A stretch of 64,000 nt of DNA from Brachypodium distachyon (lineage: Eukaryota; Streptophyta; Magnoliopsida; Poales; Poaceae), in assembly GCF_000005505.3 (NCBI RefSeq), contig NC_016131.3, positions 43,237,355-43,301,354 on the forward strand, written 5' to 3'. Positions 54,584 to 64,000 of this stretch are shown piece by piece (positions within the stretch are counted from its first letter, which is position 1; every line of letters begins with the position of its first letter). The notes beneath the pieces were generated by a model that was not told where the DNA came from, did no database searches, and saw nothing but the letters and a program-made list of their open reading frames with translations. Made by a program: the position numbers and the translations under genes.

Positions 54584-57198
54584 CTAGCTAGGCAAAAGCT
54601 TAATTTGAGACCTTGTCTCTCCCCAAGTGTACGTTCGGTGTCTGTGGGTGGCAAGGCAATTCGCAAACGTCATCTTTGCTGTGTTGTTCTGATGGCTTCT
54701 CTAGCTAGTGTAAAATTAATTAGTCGTTCAATCAGTCATATATCTCTAGACCGTCCCATTTGCAAAATCGTCATCTAACCCAATCATTCGAGAGTATTTT
54801 TGCTCCTCACGTCGGAATGGATCTTGCCGTACATTGAAACAGCTACTGCAAAGTAGTGATTGGATTTGTGGCATTCACACATGTGTATTTTTGAGATATG
54901 GTACCTGAGGAAGCACAGCTGGACATGGCAATGGCATGCCCCAGTCGAGACGGCGCGCGCGTCCTCTAGCTCCTCTGTGTTGCGCTCTGATGCAAAGCGT
55001 ACGTTTTGACTACTCCTTTTCTCCTGGGCCCTAGCACATCTTCTCCAACAACCTAATGCGCGCCTGATAAGACCAATCAAGCTCGGTCACTCTTCAGACG
55101 GAGTGCAGAAACGCAGATATTGTTTTTTCAGAAAGGAAGAAGCTAGAGCAGCTTGTTGAAGTAGACGACACCACATAAATCCAGCGGATAGTTAGCGTAC
55201 CAGAGGATGGAAATACCATCATCAACCATGTGCCAGAACCGCAGATGCAATATGTACGTATCTTGAATAATTCTTGTGCTAAGAAAAACTGGTGAAAAAA
55301 TCCCCGAAATTCATGAAGGCGTGCTCGATCATAACTGAGTACAGACGTACAGTAGCTCGGAGCTTTATGCTCAGGAACTCCGGAAGAAAAAAAGGGAACA
55401 AGGCGGTCTTCTGCCAAGAACTATTGTAGGTTCCTGGCTCTTTCAAACAGCAGCAGCCAGCATTAGCACCGCCCCCACACCGTGTCCCGGCAACAGTGCC
55501 ACACAACACAATCATCAGTGCGAGAAGAGGACACGAGAGCGAGATCGAATAATTGTTGTTGTTCATGGGCTCATCTCAGCCGAGCAAGTAAAAATGCCCC
55601 CCCAAGCAAGCATGCAGCTGTGGGCACTGTCCGTTTCTCCTTTCTGCCATTTAACGGATCCCGCGCCGCTGTCGACGGCGGGCGCGCGGCCACAGCCCAC
55701 AGCAAGCCCCCGAGACTGTAGAGAGTCTCAGAGCGAGTGGGGGCGGGACGGCATGCAAAGAGGGGTATTGAAGTTTTCAGATTCAGTCAATCACATCGGT
55801 GGGTTGGTCTTTGGTCCCGGCCGGGAACAAGCTAATCTGCGGCAGCTGTTAGGGCCCATACGTCATCATGAATGTCCCGAATGCGATTGCCAAGGGGGAG
55901 AAGAAGGGGTTTTATACTTCTACTTATATTTATGTAAGATAAGAAACGTAGTGTTCTCTGTCGAGGCGTGAGTGGTGCTTGCAGCTGCAGCTAGATGCGC
56001 CAGATCGGTACGATCTTCCCTGGCATTCTGCGTGGGCTTCCAAGTACCAAGAGTTGACTACAGCGTTGCGTCCTCAAATTAAGCTGTACTACTACGTGCG
56101 AGTCGTGTAGCTAGGTAGCCGAGAAGGGCGTGATCCGAATCGAAGTGATGTCACAAATAGCTAGCTAGCCCACGCATGTAGCACCCGGTCGTCGTCGTGC
56201 CTTGGCCGTTCATTAGTGCCGTCCAGAAACGCTGCACCTGTACGGTCTACGCACTGTTCGTAACGTTGCCGTCGGTCGGTGATCGTGCTCGTACGGCATC
56301 GGGCTGAACAGAGCAAGCTTGTTAGTATTAGCCGACGTCCACAGGTTTGACATATATGCACATGCCAACCGAACCAGAGCACGGCAGAGCCGTCCCGTCG
56401 GCGTTCACGTACGTACGTAGCGGCGGGAAGCGGTGGTCCTTGGTACGGACACGCACATTTCTCCGGCTCGGCATCGTGTGATCAATACCCCGGGACGCCG
56501 GTTTCCTTGCGATTTCTTGGGGGTCTGCGGTGCCGGTCGTCGGGTGGCGGCGACGGGTTCGTAGTAGGCATCCGGGGAAAGGAAGGAAGGATCCGCCGAT
56601 CTCGTGATCCACGCAAATCATTGGGTTGTTAAGGCCGGAACTGCACGCCGTACTGTTCTTGCGTGCTACTCCAATTGATCGAGTTGGCACGGAGCAGCTT
56701 CATACTCATGGAAGGAGGAGGAGAGATTTGTTGCCTCTGAAGCTGGGTCGTTACTCGTTAGGAGGTGGGTCGCATAGGAATTTTTTTTTTGTTTTTACTG
56801 AAGAAGACGACTGGAGGGGACCGAAGGCTGCCTTCGTATGGTCATGTTCGGCGCCTTGACCGTTCGGGTGCAACATTCCAAACTAGGCCAGTCCAACTAG
56901 AAACTAGGCCTTCGCGGTCATGTTTCCGGCCTTGACCGTTGGGCCCGATCTTTGTCAGACGATCCTATGCAGAGGGCCTCCCTTTCTACGGATGCTGAGA
57001 GCCCATATTCATGCATGGGCTTCTTTCTAGGAGAGAAAGAAGAACGTTCGACAGTATTCCTGTAAATAAAAGCCCCAATTTTTCTTTTTCTTTTTCTAGA
57101 ATACACGTAGCAGCAGAGCAGCAATACAAGAGTCATAGGTTTACATTAGGCAGTGTCACTGTCACGCCACGGTAAACATCTCAGGACCTAGATTCCTA
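54584..57198. other. intergenic interval
   Basis: Contains the 3' flank of the preceding gene, then sequence with no confirmed gene or element. One reverse-strand frame at 55279-55566 has a signal-peptide-like start and is listed separately. A diverged short repeat (GGTCATGTTCGG... and GGTCATGTTTCC...) lies near 56840 and 56917. Confidence 0.4.
55279..55566 (-). CDS. uncertain ORF with signal-peptide-like start
   Basis: A reverse ATG at 55566 opens a 95-codon frame. The first ~28 residues look like a secretory signal: a polar MNNNNYSISL start, hydrophobic LLALMIVLCGTV, then AGT. A Cys-rich RCGGGANAGCCC follows. Downstream residues are ordinary and could be intron read-through. No family was recognised and no promoter or poly(A) evidence is visible, so it may be a first exon of a small secreted protein or a chance frame. 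Confidence 0.2.
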   Translation of the reverse strand: MNNNNYSISLSCPLLALMIVLCGTVAGTRCGGGANAGCCCLKEPGTYNSSWQKTALFPFFLPEFLSIKLRATVRLYSVMIEHAFMNFGDFFTSFS

Positions 57199-57475
57199 TC
57201 AACTGCGAACAGATTTGCTCGCCTCCACACACCATATTTGTCTACCAATTTCGACAATGATGCCGCCAACATTAGTTGTCGCAACCTCGAAGACCACATC
57301 GTTCCTATTCTTCCATATGATCCAGCACACAAGTGCAGCGCCCATCGTCAATTCACAACGCTTCTTCGCCAGGAGATATGATCCAGCACACAAAGTGTAG
57401 CGCCCATCGTCAATTCACAACGCTCCTTCGCCAGGAGCTAAATGGAGGACCATCAGTCACCCAAGGAATAATCTG
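57199..57475 (-). mobile_element. LINE zf-RVT fragment with internal tandem duplication
   Basis: The reverse frame reads ALVCWIIWKNRNDVVFEVAT (about 57345-57285), characteristic of the segment after the LINE zf-RVT finger. It continues to QIWCVEASKSVRS near 57200. Part of it is duplicated in tandem (57315-57375 and 57376-57437). Confidence 0.65.
57315..57437. repeat. 61/62-bp tandem duplication
   Basis: Two adjacent copies beginning ATATGATCCAGCACACAA and ending TTCGCCAGGAG, differing at one inserted A and two substitutions. It lies inside the LINE fragment. Confidence 0.9.
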
Positions 57476-57532
57476 GGGAAAGAATGAACTGCTCTCTGCC
57501 CCAACTGTTGAGGAAGTAGGTCCAAAACCCTA

Positions 57533-57770
57533 CTCCCTCCGTCCAACAATAAGGGACATATTAGGATTCGGTTGATCAAACCTTTGACCACAAATTACTT
57601 CATGAATATGTGACTAATGTGATCAAAATCATAAACATAAGCAAATATCCTTGAGTACAAATGTAATGAATATGAATATATGTCATACAATTATATATCA
57701 ATAGAGTAATTTGTGGTCAAAACATTGGTGAAAGAAAAGCTAATATGCTCCTTATTGTTGGACGGAGGTA
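57533..57770. mobile_element. Stowaway-like MITE, ~238 bp
   Basis: The left end CTCCCTCCGTCCAACAATAA follows TA (57531-57532). The right end CCTTATTGTTGGACGGAGG is its inverted complement. A second inverted pair, GACCACAAATTACT and AGTAATTTGTGGTC, lies further in. Confidence 0.8.
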
Positions 57771-59800
57771 GTAGTTTTTTAAGGAAACTTCAAACCGTCT
57801 GTTTACGAGAAAACCGTCAATTGCTGTCAAAAAGAGAAAAAGGAAAACCTCCGGTCTCCTAAATCTAAAATCATGAGGCGTTTAATGCACTGAACTAATT
57901 CACCCAAAACTTAAAATGAAAGAAAGACTTATACTTAAACACTTAGGGAAACTCCAGCGGGGCGAGCCATTTCGGCTGGAGCGGTCCGTTCAGACCGAAA
58001 TGGACAAAACACGCCCCCCAACGGAGCGACCTATTTCGGCAATCATCCGCTTTTCGATCCGTCCCGACCCATTTCCAACTCAATTTTGGGTTGGCAATAG
58101 GTCGAGGAGGACAGCATCTTTGCGGTGCGCCTGTCCTCATTTCGCTTCTTTTTCCTCCATGGCCCGCATGGGTGGTCGCGTCAGGGGCACTAGCAGACCT
58201 AACGAACAAGTGGTATATTCCATCCGGACCGCGACTCAAACACACAAAACAACAAAACGGACCGAAAATGGTTTTACCCGCTGGACCTACGCGAGTACGC
58301 GAGGCGCTTGAGCTTTTCACTTTGCGTGTGTTCTCTCCCCCGATAAACCCGCCCGGTCCCGTATCGCACAAAGGTACACGTTCTAGCTCCATCTACACGC
58401 CAATGAACAGAGAAAACCGACGAGGTACTACTGAGCGACACGAGAGGGGGCCAGCGGCAGCTACGAAACAAGGTCACCATGCAGTGAAGCAGACGACGAC
58501 GTCCGCGTACGCCTACGCTGGCAAAGCTTGGGGACTCTGCCGCAGGCCCGCGGTGGCGCCTTGCGCGTCAATTTAACTGAAGACAAAGGCAAAAACACTT
58601 TACACGCTATCACGTATCCACATGCCAGTGTCCTGCCCTGGTCCCGTACGTACTCTCCGACTCCGTGTACTGCCGAGGTCAAAGGACGAAACTTTTTTTG
58701 CTCACGCAGCGCTTGCTAGCGACAGTCCCACAGCCGCTCGCATGCAGTCGCCGCTGTAGTTTTTTCTTTTCTGCTTCTCAGCTGCTGTAGGTTTCGTTTC
58801 TCGGCCCGCGTTTGGAGCTTTCCGAGCTGGACGGGAAGAAGTCAAAGTTCATCGGACCGCGTCGCGTTACTTCTTCGGTAATTTTTGTCGCCAAAAGCTC
58901 AGAAACTATTTGGGCCAGCCTCAAATCAACCGAGTACTGGTCAAACAGTTTTGGCCTGTTATGACACAGAGTTTTCGTGACTTTTGTCAGGATCTCGAGG
59001 CTCGCGCGAGCCTTCGTACGCATTGGAACCTGTTGTGATTCAGTGAAGAATCTTATGATTCTTTCTACGAATTCATTGACCTAAATTTGTTCGGAGAATT
59101 TCATTTTCTTCTACGATAAAATCAATGGTTTTTCTATTTTTTTAGACAACTGAGAAATAACTATTTCTTAGACGATGATAACAACCTTTTGATTCAATCA
59201 TTGAGATTCGTGTAAGATTAACGTAGGATGAATGGATAAAAAATCTCCATTGAATGATTACGATTGTTGACTGAGAAATAACTATTACTTAGACTACTGA
59301 GAAAATAGACACTCCCTAAAATCAAACAAACTTCGTCCAACCATAGAACTCCGCATGGTGTGTCAAAGGCCACGATCACAATCAATTGATGCATACAAAA
59401 TAACCTCCAAAGCGATTGGTTAGTTTTTCTTTTTCCCTTTTCTACAAAGGAGAATGTTATTATCTTTCAATAACAAAATGTAGTGACACAAAAATTGCTC
59501 ACCCACTAAACAGGAGCGAAGCTACTCTACATCTACAACCCAAAAACAAAACGAAGTGTGGGAGGAGTATAGAGGTAGATTGCGGGCTTGTTCCGCCGAT
59601 TCGGGAGATTAGCGCTCCTACCTGACTTTTGGGTGCTTTGACCCCTTTTTTCTTTCTTTATTTCCTTCTTTTGGGTTTTCCTCTCGAGGAACTTCGTTGT
59701 TACTCTTTGTAATGCTTCTCTTCTAATCGAATGACGGAATCGATCGTCTTTTCCATCAAAAGAAAAACCGAACACAACTAGGTTTCTTGACACAATCGAC
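57771..59800. other. gene-free interval with short hairpin repeats
   Basis: No gene found. ACTGAGAAATAACTATTTCTTAG-type palindromes occur twice (about 59151 and 59270), a possible MITE remnant. The segment near 57950-58110 is GC-rich with repeated CATTTCGG strings and was not classified. Confidence 0.4.
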
Positions 59801-59804
59801 AATT

Positions 59805-60750
59805 TATGAGAAAATTTAATAAAACCACACATCTTGTGCTTATGATTTCACGAAATCACAATTAACGCTAATTTTCTCACGGAACCACTGCCTCTTGAGA
59901 CATCTATATAACCTACAAAATGCAATTAATGTTTGCAAGCTTGACATGTAAGGTGTCCACATCATCATCCACATGCACATCATGGACATTCAAAAGCTTC
60001 ACATCACCATCCACATCTTGGTGATCCATTCGAATTTAATATTTTGATACCTAAGATTTTTCATCTTCAAGTTGCATATAAATATTTCACCAAACACACA
60101 TATTTTCATGATATGTATGTATGTCAATTTTTCTAAGATCTGCAAATATTCAGGTTGACGAAACTTCACTTTTTTGTTTCTTCATAATCGTTAATGTTCA
60201 TGCACATCAAAAGTACACCTATTGTTTTGTTGCATAGGTATGAATGATACAATCGTTTTTCCTACAATATTCATATTTATTTTACATTAAATCATATTAT
60301 TATCATTTGTTTATAAAATCATATTCAGACGTGCATATAGATTTTTCTGCGGCAACGCGCGGGGAATCACCTAGTTTCTTCTAAAACCTAGTTTTAGTGT
60401 GTGTTGATAACGATTTCGATAGATGGGCCCACATGTAAGTGTCACGTCATCTTTTAACGGGTTTTTGATCTCCTCTGGGTCCGGGGATTGGATAGGGCCG
60501 GGTTAACGGGGGTGGGTCGTTGCACGGGTATTTTTCGACATAGACACTTATATGTGGACCGAGGTCGAAAATATTGTCAAACCAAACCCACTAAACTGGA
60601 ATTTTTGGTTATTTGAGAAGTCTTGTCTCAAGAGAGTTGTGGTTCTATGAGAGAATTGGCGTCAATTGTAGCTCGCTAAAACCCTAACGACAAAATATGT
60701 GGTTATATGAAATTTACTCACAATTATCACAATTATCATAGCTTTGTCCC
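59805..60750. mobile_element. long-palindrome (foldback) element split by a Helitron
   Basis: The left arm (59805-59902 plus 60375-60455) and right arm (about 60535-60750) are inverted diverged copies. CCTCTTGAGACA pairs with TGTCTCAAGAG, AACCACACAT with ATATGTGGTT, GGGCCCACATGTAAGTGTC with GACACTTATATGTGGACC. Without the 472-bp insertion the element would be about 475 bp with a GC-rich centre near 60490. No ORF. Outer ends are approximate. Confidence 0.65.
59903..60374 (+). mobile_element. non-autonomous Helitron, 472 bp
   Basis: It starts TCTATATAACC and ends CACCTAG (CTAG 60371-60374), inserted between A (59902) and T (60375), the Helitron pattern with no duplication. Just before the end, TCTGCG-GCAACG-CGCGGG (about 60346-60363) can form the short terminal hairpin. 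The ending GCAACGCGCGGGGAATCACC is typical of grass Helitrons. It contains no Rep or helicase coding. Confidence 0.75.
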
Positions 60751-60759
60751 TGTCACTTT

Positions 60760-61608
60760 TGTGAGTGTAAAGGGTACCTAACCTCCCACTTAGTTTGATC
60801 TAGAATGGGCAGACATTTTGAAATAGTGAATTGATTTCTTGTTGTGTCATAAAGCAACACACACAGGTTGCTAACATTCCCAAGTAACAATGACCCCGCC
60901 ACACAAATAATCAAATTTCTTGTTTCGTGCCACTGTCATGTTACGGTGGTCAGAAAAAACAAACATATTTTTTTAGCTAAGAAATAGAAAATTATGGTGC
61001 CGACCTTCGTACTGGCCCGGGCCCGGGCCCTGTGTATGCGGGTCAATTCACGGGGCGAGATGAAGCAGAGGCAGTTTGAAACGCTAGACAGGCCAAACTG
61101 CGGCGACCCACTTGCAGTGAGCCGGGGCCCATCCAGTGTGGCTCTGCCCTCGCATCGCATCGCAACCGGCGACCGCGACCCCCAACGATGATTGCGGCCG
61201 AAAGCGCGGCCGCACCACCACAAAAATACTCCACCGAGCCCAAGACGCATCACTCGCCACCGCCGTCGCTTTCCCCTTTCCCCCAGCTCGTCTGGTCTCG
61301 TGCGCTCCCACCTCACCTCACCACACCACTCTCCTCCCTTCCATTTCCCTGAATTCTTCGGCTCCTCCTCTCCCTCCCCATCCGTGGCTGGCTGCCTGCT
61401 CCGTGCCCCCCGACCCAGAGTTCCCGAGGATTTCTTGGGTACCTAGCGCCTTGGACGCTTCCCCTTCCCCGCTGCATCAGAGGGTAGGGCAGGCAGCCCG
61501 CCGCTTTTAGGTGCGACTTTGGTTGGCAGTCTTTTGGGCCGGGGGATTGTTGTTGTTGGTTGATTGCAAAAGATCGCATCTCTGGCGGGTGGTAGGCTGT
61601 CGGATCAG
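60760..61608 (+). promoter_or_regulatory. upstream region and CT-rich 5' leader of the ATL gene
   Basis: AT-rich sequence to about 61000 gives way to a GC- and CT-rich stretch (61190-61500), typical of a plant 5' leader. No clear TATA box was seen. The transcription start and any leader intron cannot be set from sequence alone. Confidence 0.4.
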
Positions 61609-61662
61609 ATGAGATGCGGGGGTGGGGGTCTTCCAGCCCGAGCTTGTAGGAGGCATGGCTGA
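61609..61662 (+). CDS. upstream ORF overlapping the ATL start
   Basis: ATG at 61609, 17 codons and TGA at 61660-61662. It overlaps the main ATG (61655) in another frame. A second uORF (61614-61649, ATG to TAG) lies within it. Such uORFs usually lower translation of the main frame; no conserved peptide was recognised. Confidence 0.45.
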   Translation: MRCGGGGLPARACRRHG

Positions 61663-62857
61663 AGTGGTCTCCTCCTCCTCCGGATCCTACGCGGCGGCGG
61701 CTACATCTCCGTCCCCGCGCCGCCTCCATGCCGCCTTCGTCGTCAGGGACTCGCTCCCGTACGCTTACCCCCCTCCGCTGCCGCCGCCGCCGCAGGTGCA
61801 GAGTTCCGGCGGGGGAGGCGGCAAGATTAGCCCAGCGGTGCTGTTCATCATCGTGATTCTGGCCGTGGTGTTCTTCATCTCCGGCCTGCTTCACCTCCTG
61901 GTGCGGCTGCTCATGAAGAAGCAGCACCGCCGCCGAGGAGGCTCAGCGTCCGCGGTCCAGGGCCCGGGGGAGGCGGACGCGGCGCTGCAGCGCCAGCTGC
62001 AGCAGCTGTTCCACCTTCACGACTCTGGGCTGGACCAGGCATTCATCGACGCGCTGCCCGTGTTCTCATACCGGGAGATCGTTGTGGGCGGTGGTGGTGG
62101 CGACAAGGAGCCCTTCGACTGCGCGGTGTGCCTGTGCGAGTTCGACGCCGAGGACCGGCTCCGGCTGCTGCCGCTGTGCGGGCATGCCTTCCATCTGAAT
62201 TGCATTGACACGTGGCTGCTGTCCAACTCGACGTGCCCGCTCTGCCGTGCGGTGCTCTTCGCCCCAGGACTCACAGCCGAGAATAACCCGATGTTCGATT
62301 TTGATGAGGGGTTAGAGGAAGGAAGGTTGTCCGAGTACGGCGAGGATGGGTTCGGATTGTCTGGGCACAAGGCTTCAGAGGGGGTGCAGACTCCGGTTGC
62401 CGAGAAGAGGGTGTTTCCAGTGAGGCTAGGCAAGTTCAAGAATGTCGGCACCCAGGGTGCTGTTGAAGGTGGAAATGCCAATTCTGCTGTGCTGAGGAGG
62501 GAGGAAGGGGAGAGTAGCAGCAGCAGTTTGGATGCAAGGAAATGCTTCTCGATGGGCACCTATCAGTATGTTCTTGGGACTTCTGAGCTCCAGGTGGCCC
62601 TCCAGCCGGGGAAAAATAGAAATGGCGCTGGTGGTGCAATGAGAGCAAGACCTGGTGGGATAAGTTCTGTCAATGCTGACATTATGGAGGGAAAGAAAAT
62701 TTGTGCACGGAACAAAGGCGAGAGCTTCTCCATGTCTAAGATTTGGCAGTGGTCTAATCTGAAGGGCAAGTTACCTGCAGGCTCAGATGATTGTTCAGAA
62801 GCAGGGAGCCTTCCATGGATGAAGAGAGGTGGCACCGGAGATAAACCGAACATGTGA
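61655..62857 (+). CDS. ATL-family RING-H2 E3 ubiquitin ligase
   Basis: A single-exon 400-residue protein. The N-terminus is Ser/Ala- and Pro-rich (PPPLPPPP about 39-46). One membrane segment spans residues 58-87 (ISPAVLFIIVILAVVFFISG...). A basic KKQHRRR stop follows. The GLD motif GLDQAFIDALPVFSY is at 125-139. The RING-H2 finger runs 156-197: C156-x2-C159, C175, H177, H180, C183, C194-x2-C197, with W187 in the E2-contact position. The long C-terminus is Gly/Ser-rich with charged patches. ATL proteins sit in membranes and pass ubiquitin from an E2 to defence or growth targets; the membrane segment resembles the ATL13/ATL46/ATL47 group. The start at 61655 was chosen as the first ATG in this frame. 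Confidence 0.93.
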   Translation: MAEVVSSSSGSYAAAATSPSPRRLHAAFVVRDSLPYAYPPPLPPPPQVQSSGGGGGKISPAVLFIIVILAVVFFISGLLHLLVRLLMKKQHRRRGGSASAVQGPGEADAALQRQLQQLFHLHDSGLDQAFIDALPVFSYREIVVGGGGGDKEPFDCAVCLCEFDAEDRLRLLPLCGHAFHLNCIDTWLLSNSTCPLCRAVLFAPGLTAENNPMFDFDEGLEEGRLSEYGEDGFGLSGHKASEGVQTPVAEKRVFPVRLGKFKNVGTQGAVEGGNANSAVLRREEGESSSSSLDARKCFSMGTYQYVLGTSELQVALQPGKNRNGAGGAMRARPGGISSVNADIMEGKKICARNKGESFSMSKIWQWSNLKGKLPAGSDDCSEAGSLPWMKRGGTGDKPNM

Positions 62858-64000
62858 TGTGACTCTGTACTGTGATACTAGCTAATATTTCTCTTGTTAG
62901 TGTTACTCAATTAATTCCTTACCTATAATCATTCTAGTCTAATTATGTTCTGATTTTGATTGGAGTTGGTTAATCTCATGGAGGGATAACTTTTTGGTAG
63001 TCATGTCAGCTTAGTGTATTGCATGAAGATGGGATTGATCATGTGACATCTGGTGCTTGCTGCTTTGTTTGTGTTCTTGTATTGGTTTAAAGCTACTGTC
63101 ATATATCTGAAACATTTCTTACAAAATTGGTCAATTGTAGTTGGCATTGACCTCTGACTCCAGCCTTGACATTCTTTAGAGCAATAGATGAAAAGCCATT
63201 TATTACTTGGGTCTTTTTTCAGTACTAACTACATCTTCTGAAAACGCTTATGGATAGTAGAGCATTCTAATTTTGGAAATTGTAAGTGTCGGTTATCCCA
63301 TAGAAAGGTAGCGTGAAGAATATATTTTTATGGTTAAAAATTCTTAAGCTGCTCACCAACAATCCAAAGATGGTGTTAACCTATTGATAATTGGCATTAA
63401 GTGAGTATTTGATCTATATTTTTTGTTTCAGTTACCTGTCTGATCTGAATGTATTAAGATCTTACTGAATTGTGATGGATGGATCAGATACTTGTGGATG
63501 CTTGTGCAATGAAAGGAATGATACATGCAGAGGCTGCTGCAGAAACAATTGATGTGGGGTAGATGGGGCTACTTTAGGAAAAATGGCGAGTTTATTGTGT
63601 GGATTTGGGACGGCCTTGATGGGCTGAGATTAAATTTGTAGGATCTATTTATGAATTTTCATGTAGGTCATAAATCTGATGAATTGTTGCAAGTATACTT
63701 TTCCCATTCACTAATACCATTTTGATCCACTAATCTTTTGATATGGTTTGAGTAAAACCCATGTTACTATTATGAGCAATTGTGCTTCGTAGAATAACCC
63801 GTTAATGTAGAAGTAGAAGGACATCGTATAAAAATCACTTGTAGAAGTTCCAGAAACTGTATGTGGCTGTAGTTTGCCAGAACCTACTGGTTCATAGGTT
63901 TAAATTCATGTATCTAATTGCTTATTTGGTATTTTTCCTTTTGTGATAGTTGCTGCCAATCAAGTGTCAGTCAGATACTGCAATTTTCTTATTTAGTCAA
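62858..64000 (+). other. 3' flank of the ATL gene
   Basis: AT-rich non-coding sequence, presumably 3' UTR and beyond. No further coding region, element or repeat can be supported to the window end. Confidence 0.5.

Noticed and set aside
56161..56690. Overlapping reverse-strand frames (73 and 120 codons)
   Set aside because: No domain, no conserved start context and no splice-supported structure.
61136..61510. 124-codon forward frame upstream of the ATL gene
   Set aside because: Lies in the CT-rich leader; composition is Pro/Ser/His-rich from base bias and it has no recognisable motif.

Overview
This window looks like nuclear DNA of a grass, most likely a Pooideae/Triticeae cereal. The sequence shows nested Ty3/gypsy and Ty1/copia retrotransposons, L1-type LINEs, Stowaway MITEs with CTCCCTCC termini and TA target duplications, a Helitron, and only two convincing host genes, one with GT-AG introns and one without. 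No bacterial, organellar, rRNA, tRNA or CRISPR features were seen.

Left part (1-8250): two halves of gypsy-type elements meet in opposite orientation. RNase H and integrase run forward (1-1700); gag, the primer-binding site and a 501-bp LTR run in reverse (1701-4741). The reverse element interrupts the endonuclease domain of a LINE (4742-8250). A gene-free stretch follows to 12340, with a microsatellite and a Stowaway MITE.

12341-33060: a nearly full-length reverse-strand LINE lies between 15-bp target duplications, followed by a Stowaway and a 13.8-kb gypsy element (18397-32207). That element has asymmetric LTRs, an internal TATA box followed by an array of hairpin-forming tandem repeats, and a long antisense gene of the 'putative gypsy type transposon' kind. 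It abuts the 3' part of another LINE that itself carries a SINE-like insertion.

33060-51010: a foldback MITE, a truncated copia element with a 152-bp LTR, more MITEs, a 32-bp minisatellite, then a second large gypsy element on the reverse strand (38359-about 51005). It also carries an antisense gene (forward strand, with a probable intron). A copia remnant (46913-48096) sits in its gag-protease region with a perfect GGAAG duplication.

51500-64000 is the genic end. A seven-exon gene (52426-54583) encodes a 365-residue protein with the N-terminal domain of MYC/bHLH regulators but no bHLH. A single-exon gene (61655-62857) encodes a 400-residue membrane RING-H2 ubiquitin ligase of the ATL family and is preceded by overlapping upstream ORFs. 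Between them lie LINE scraps, a Stowaway, and a palindromic element split by a 472-bp Helitron.

Most transposon reading frames are broken. Many of the stops fit C-to-T or G-to-A changes, as expected for old, methylated copies, so the elements are annotated as pseudogenes. Boundaries given as exact are those with visible terminal repeats or target duplications; the rest are approximate.
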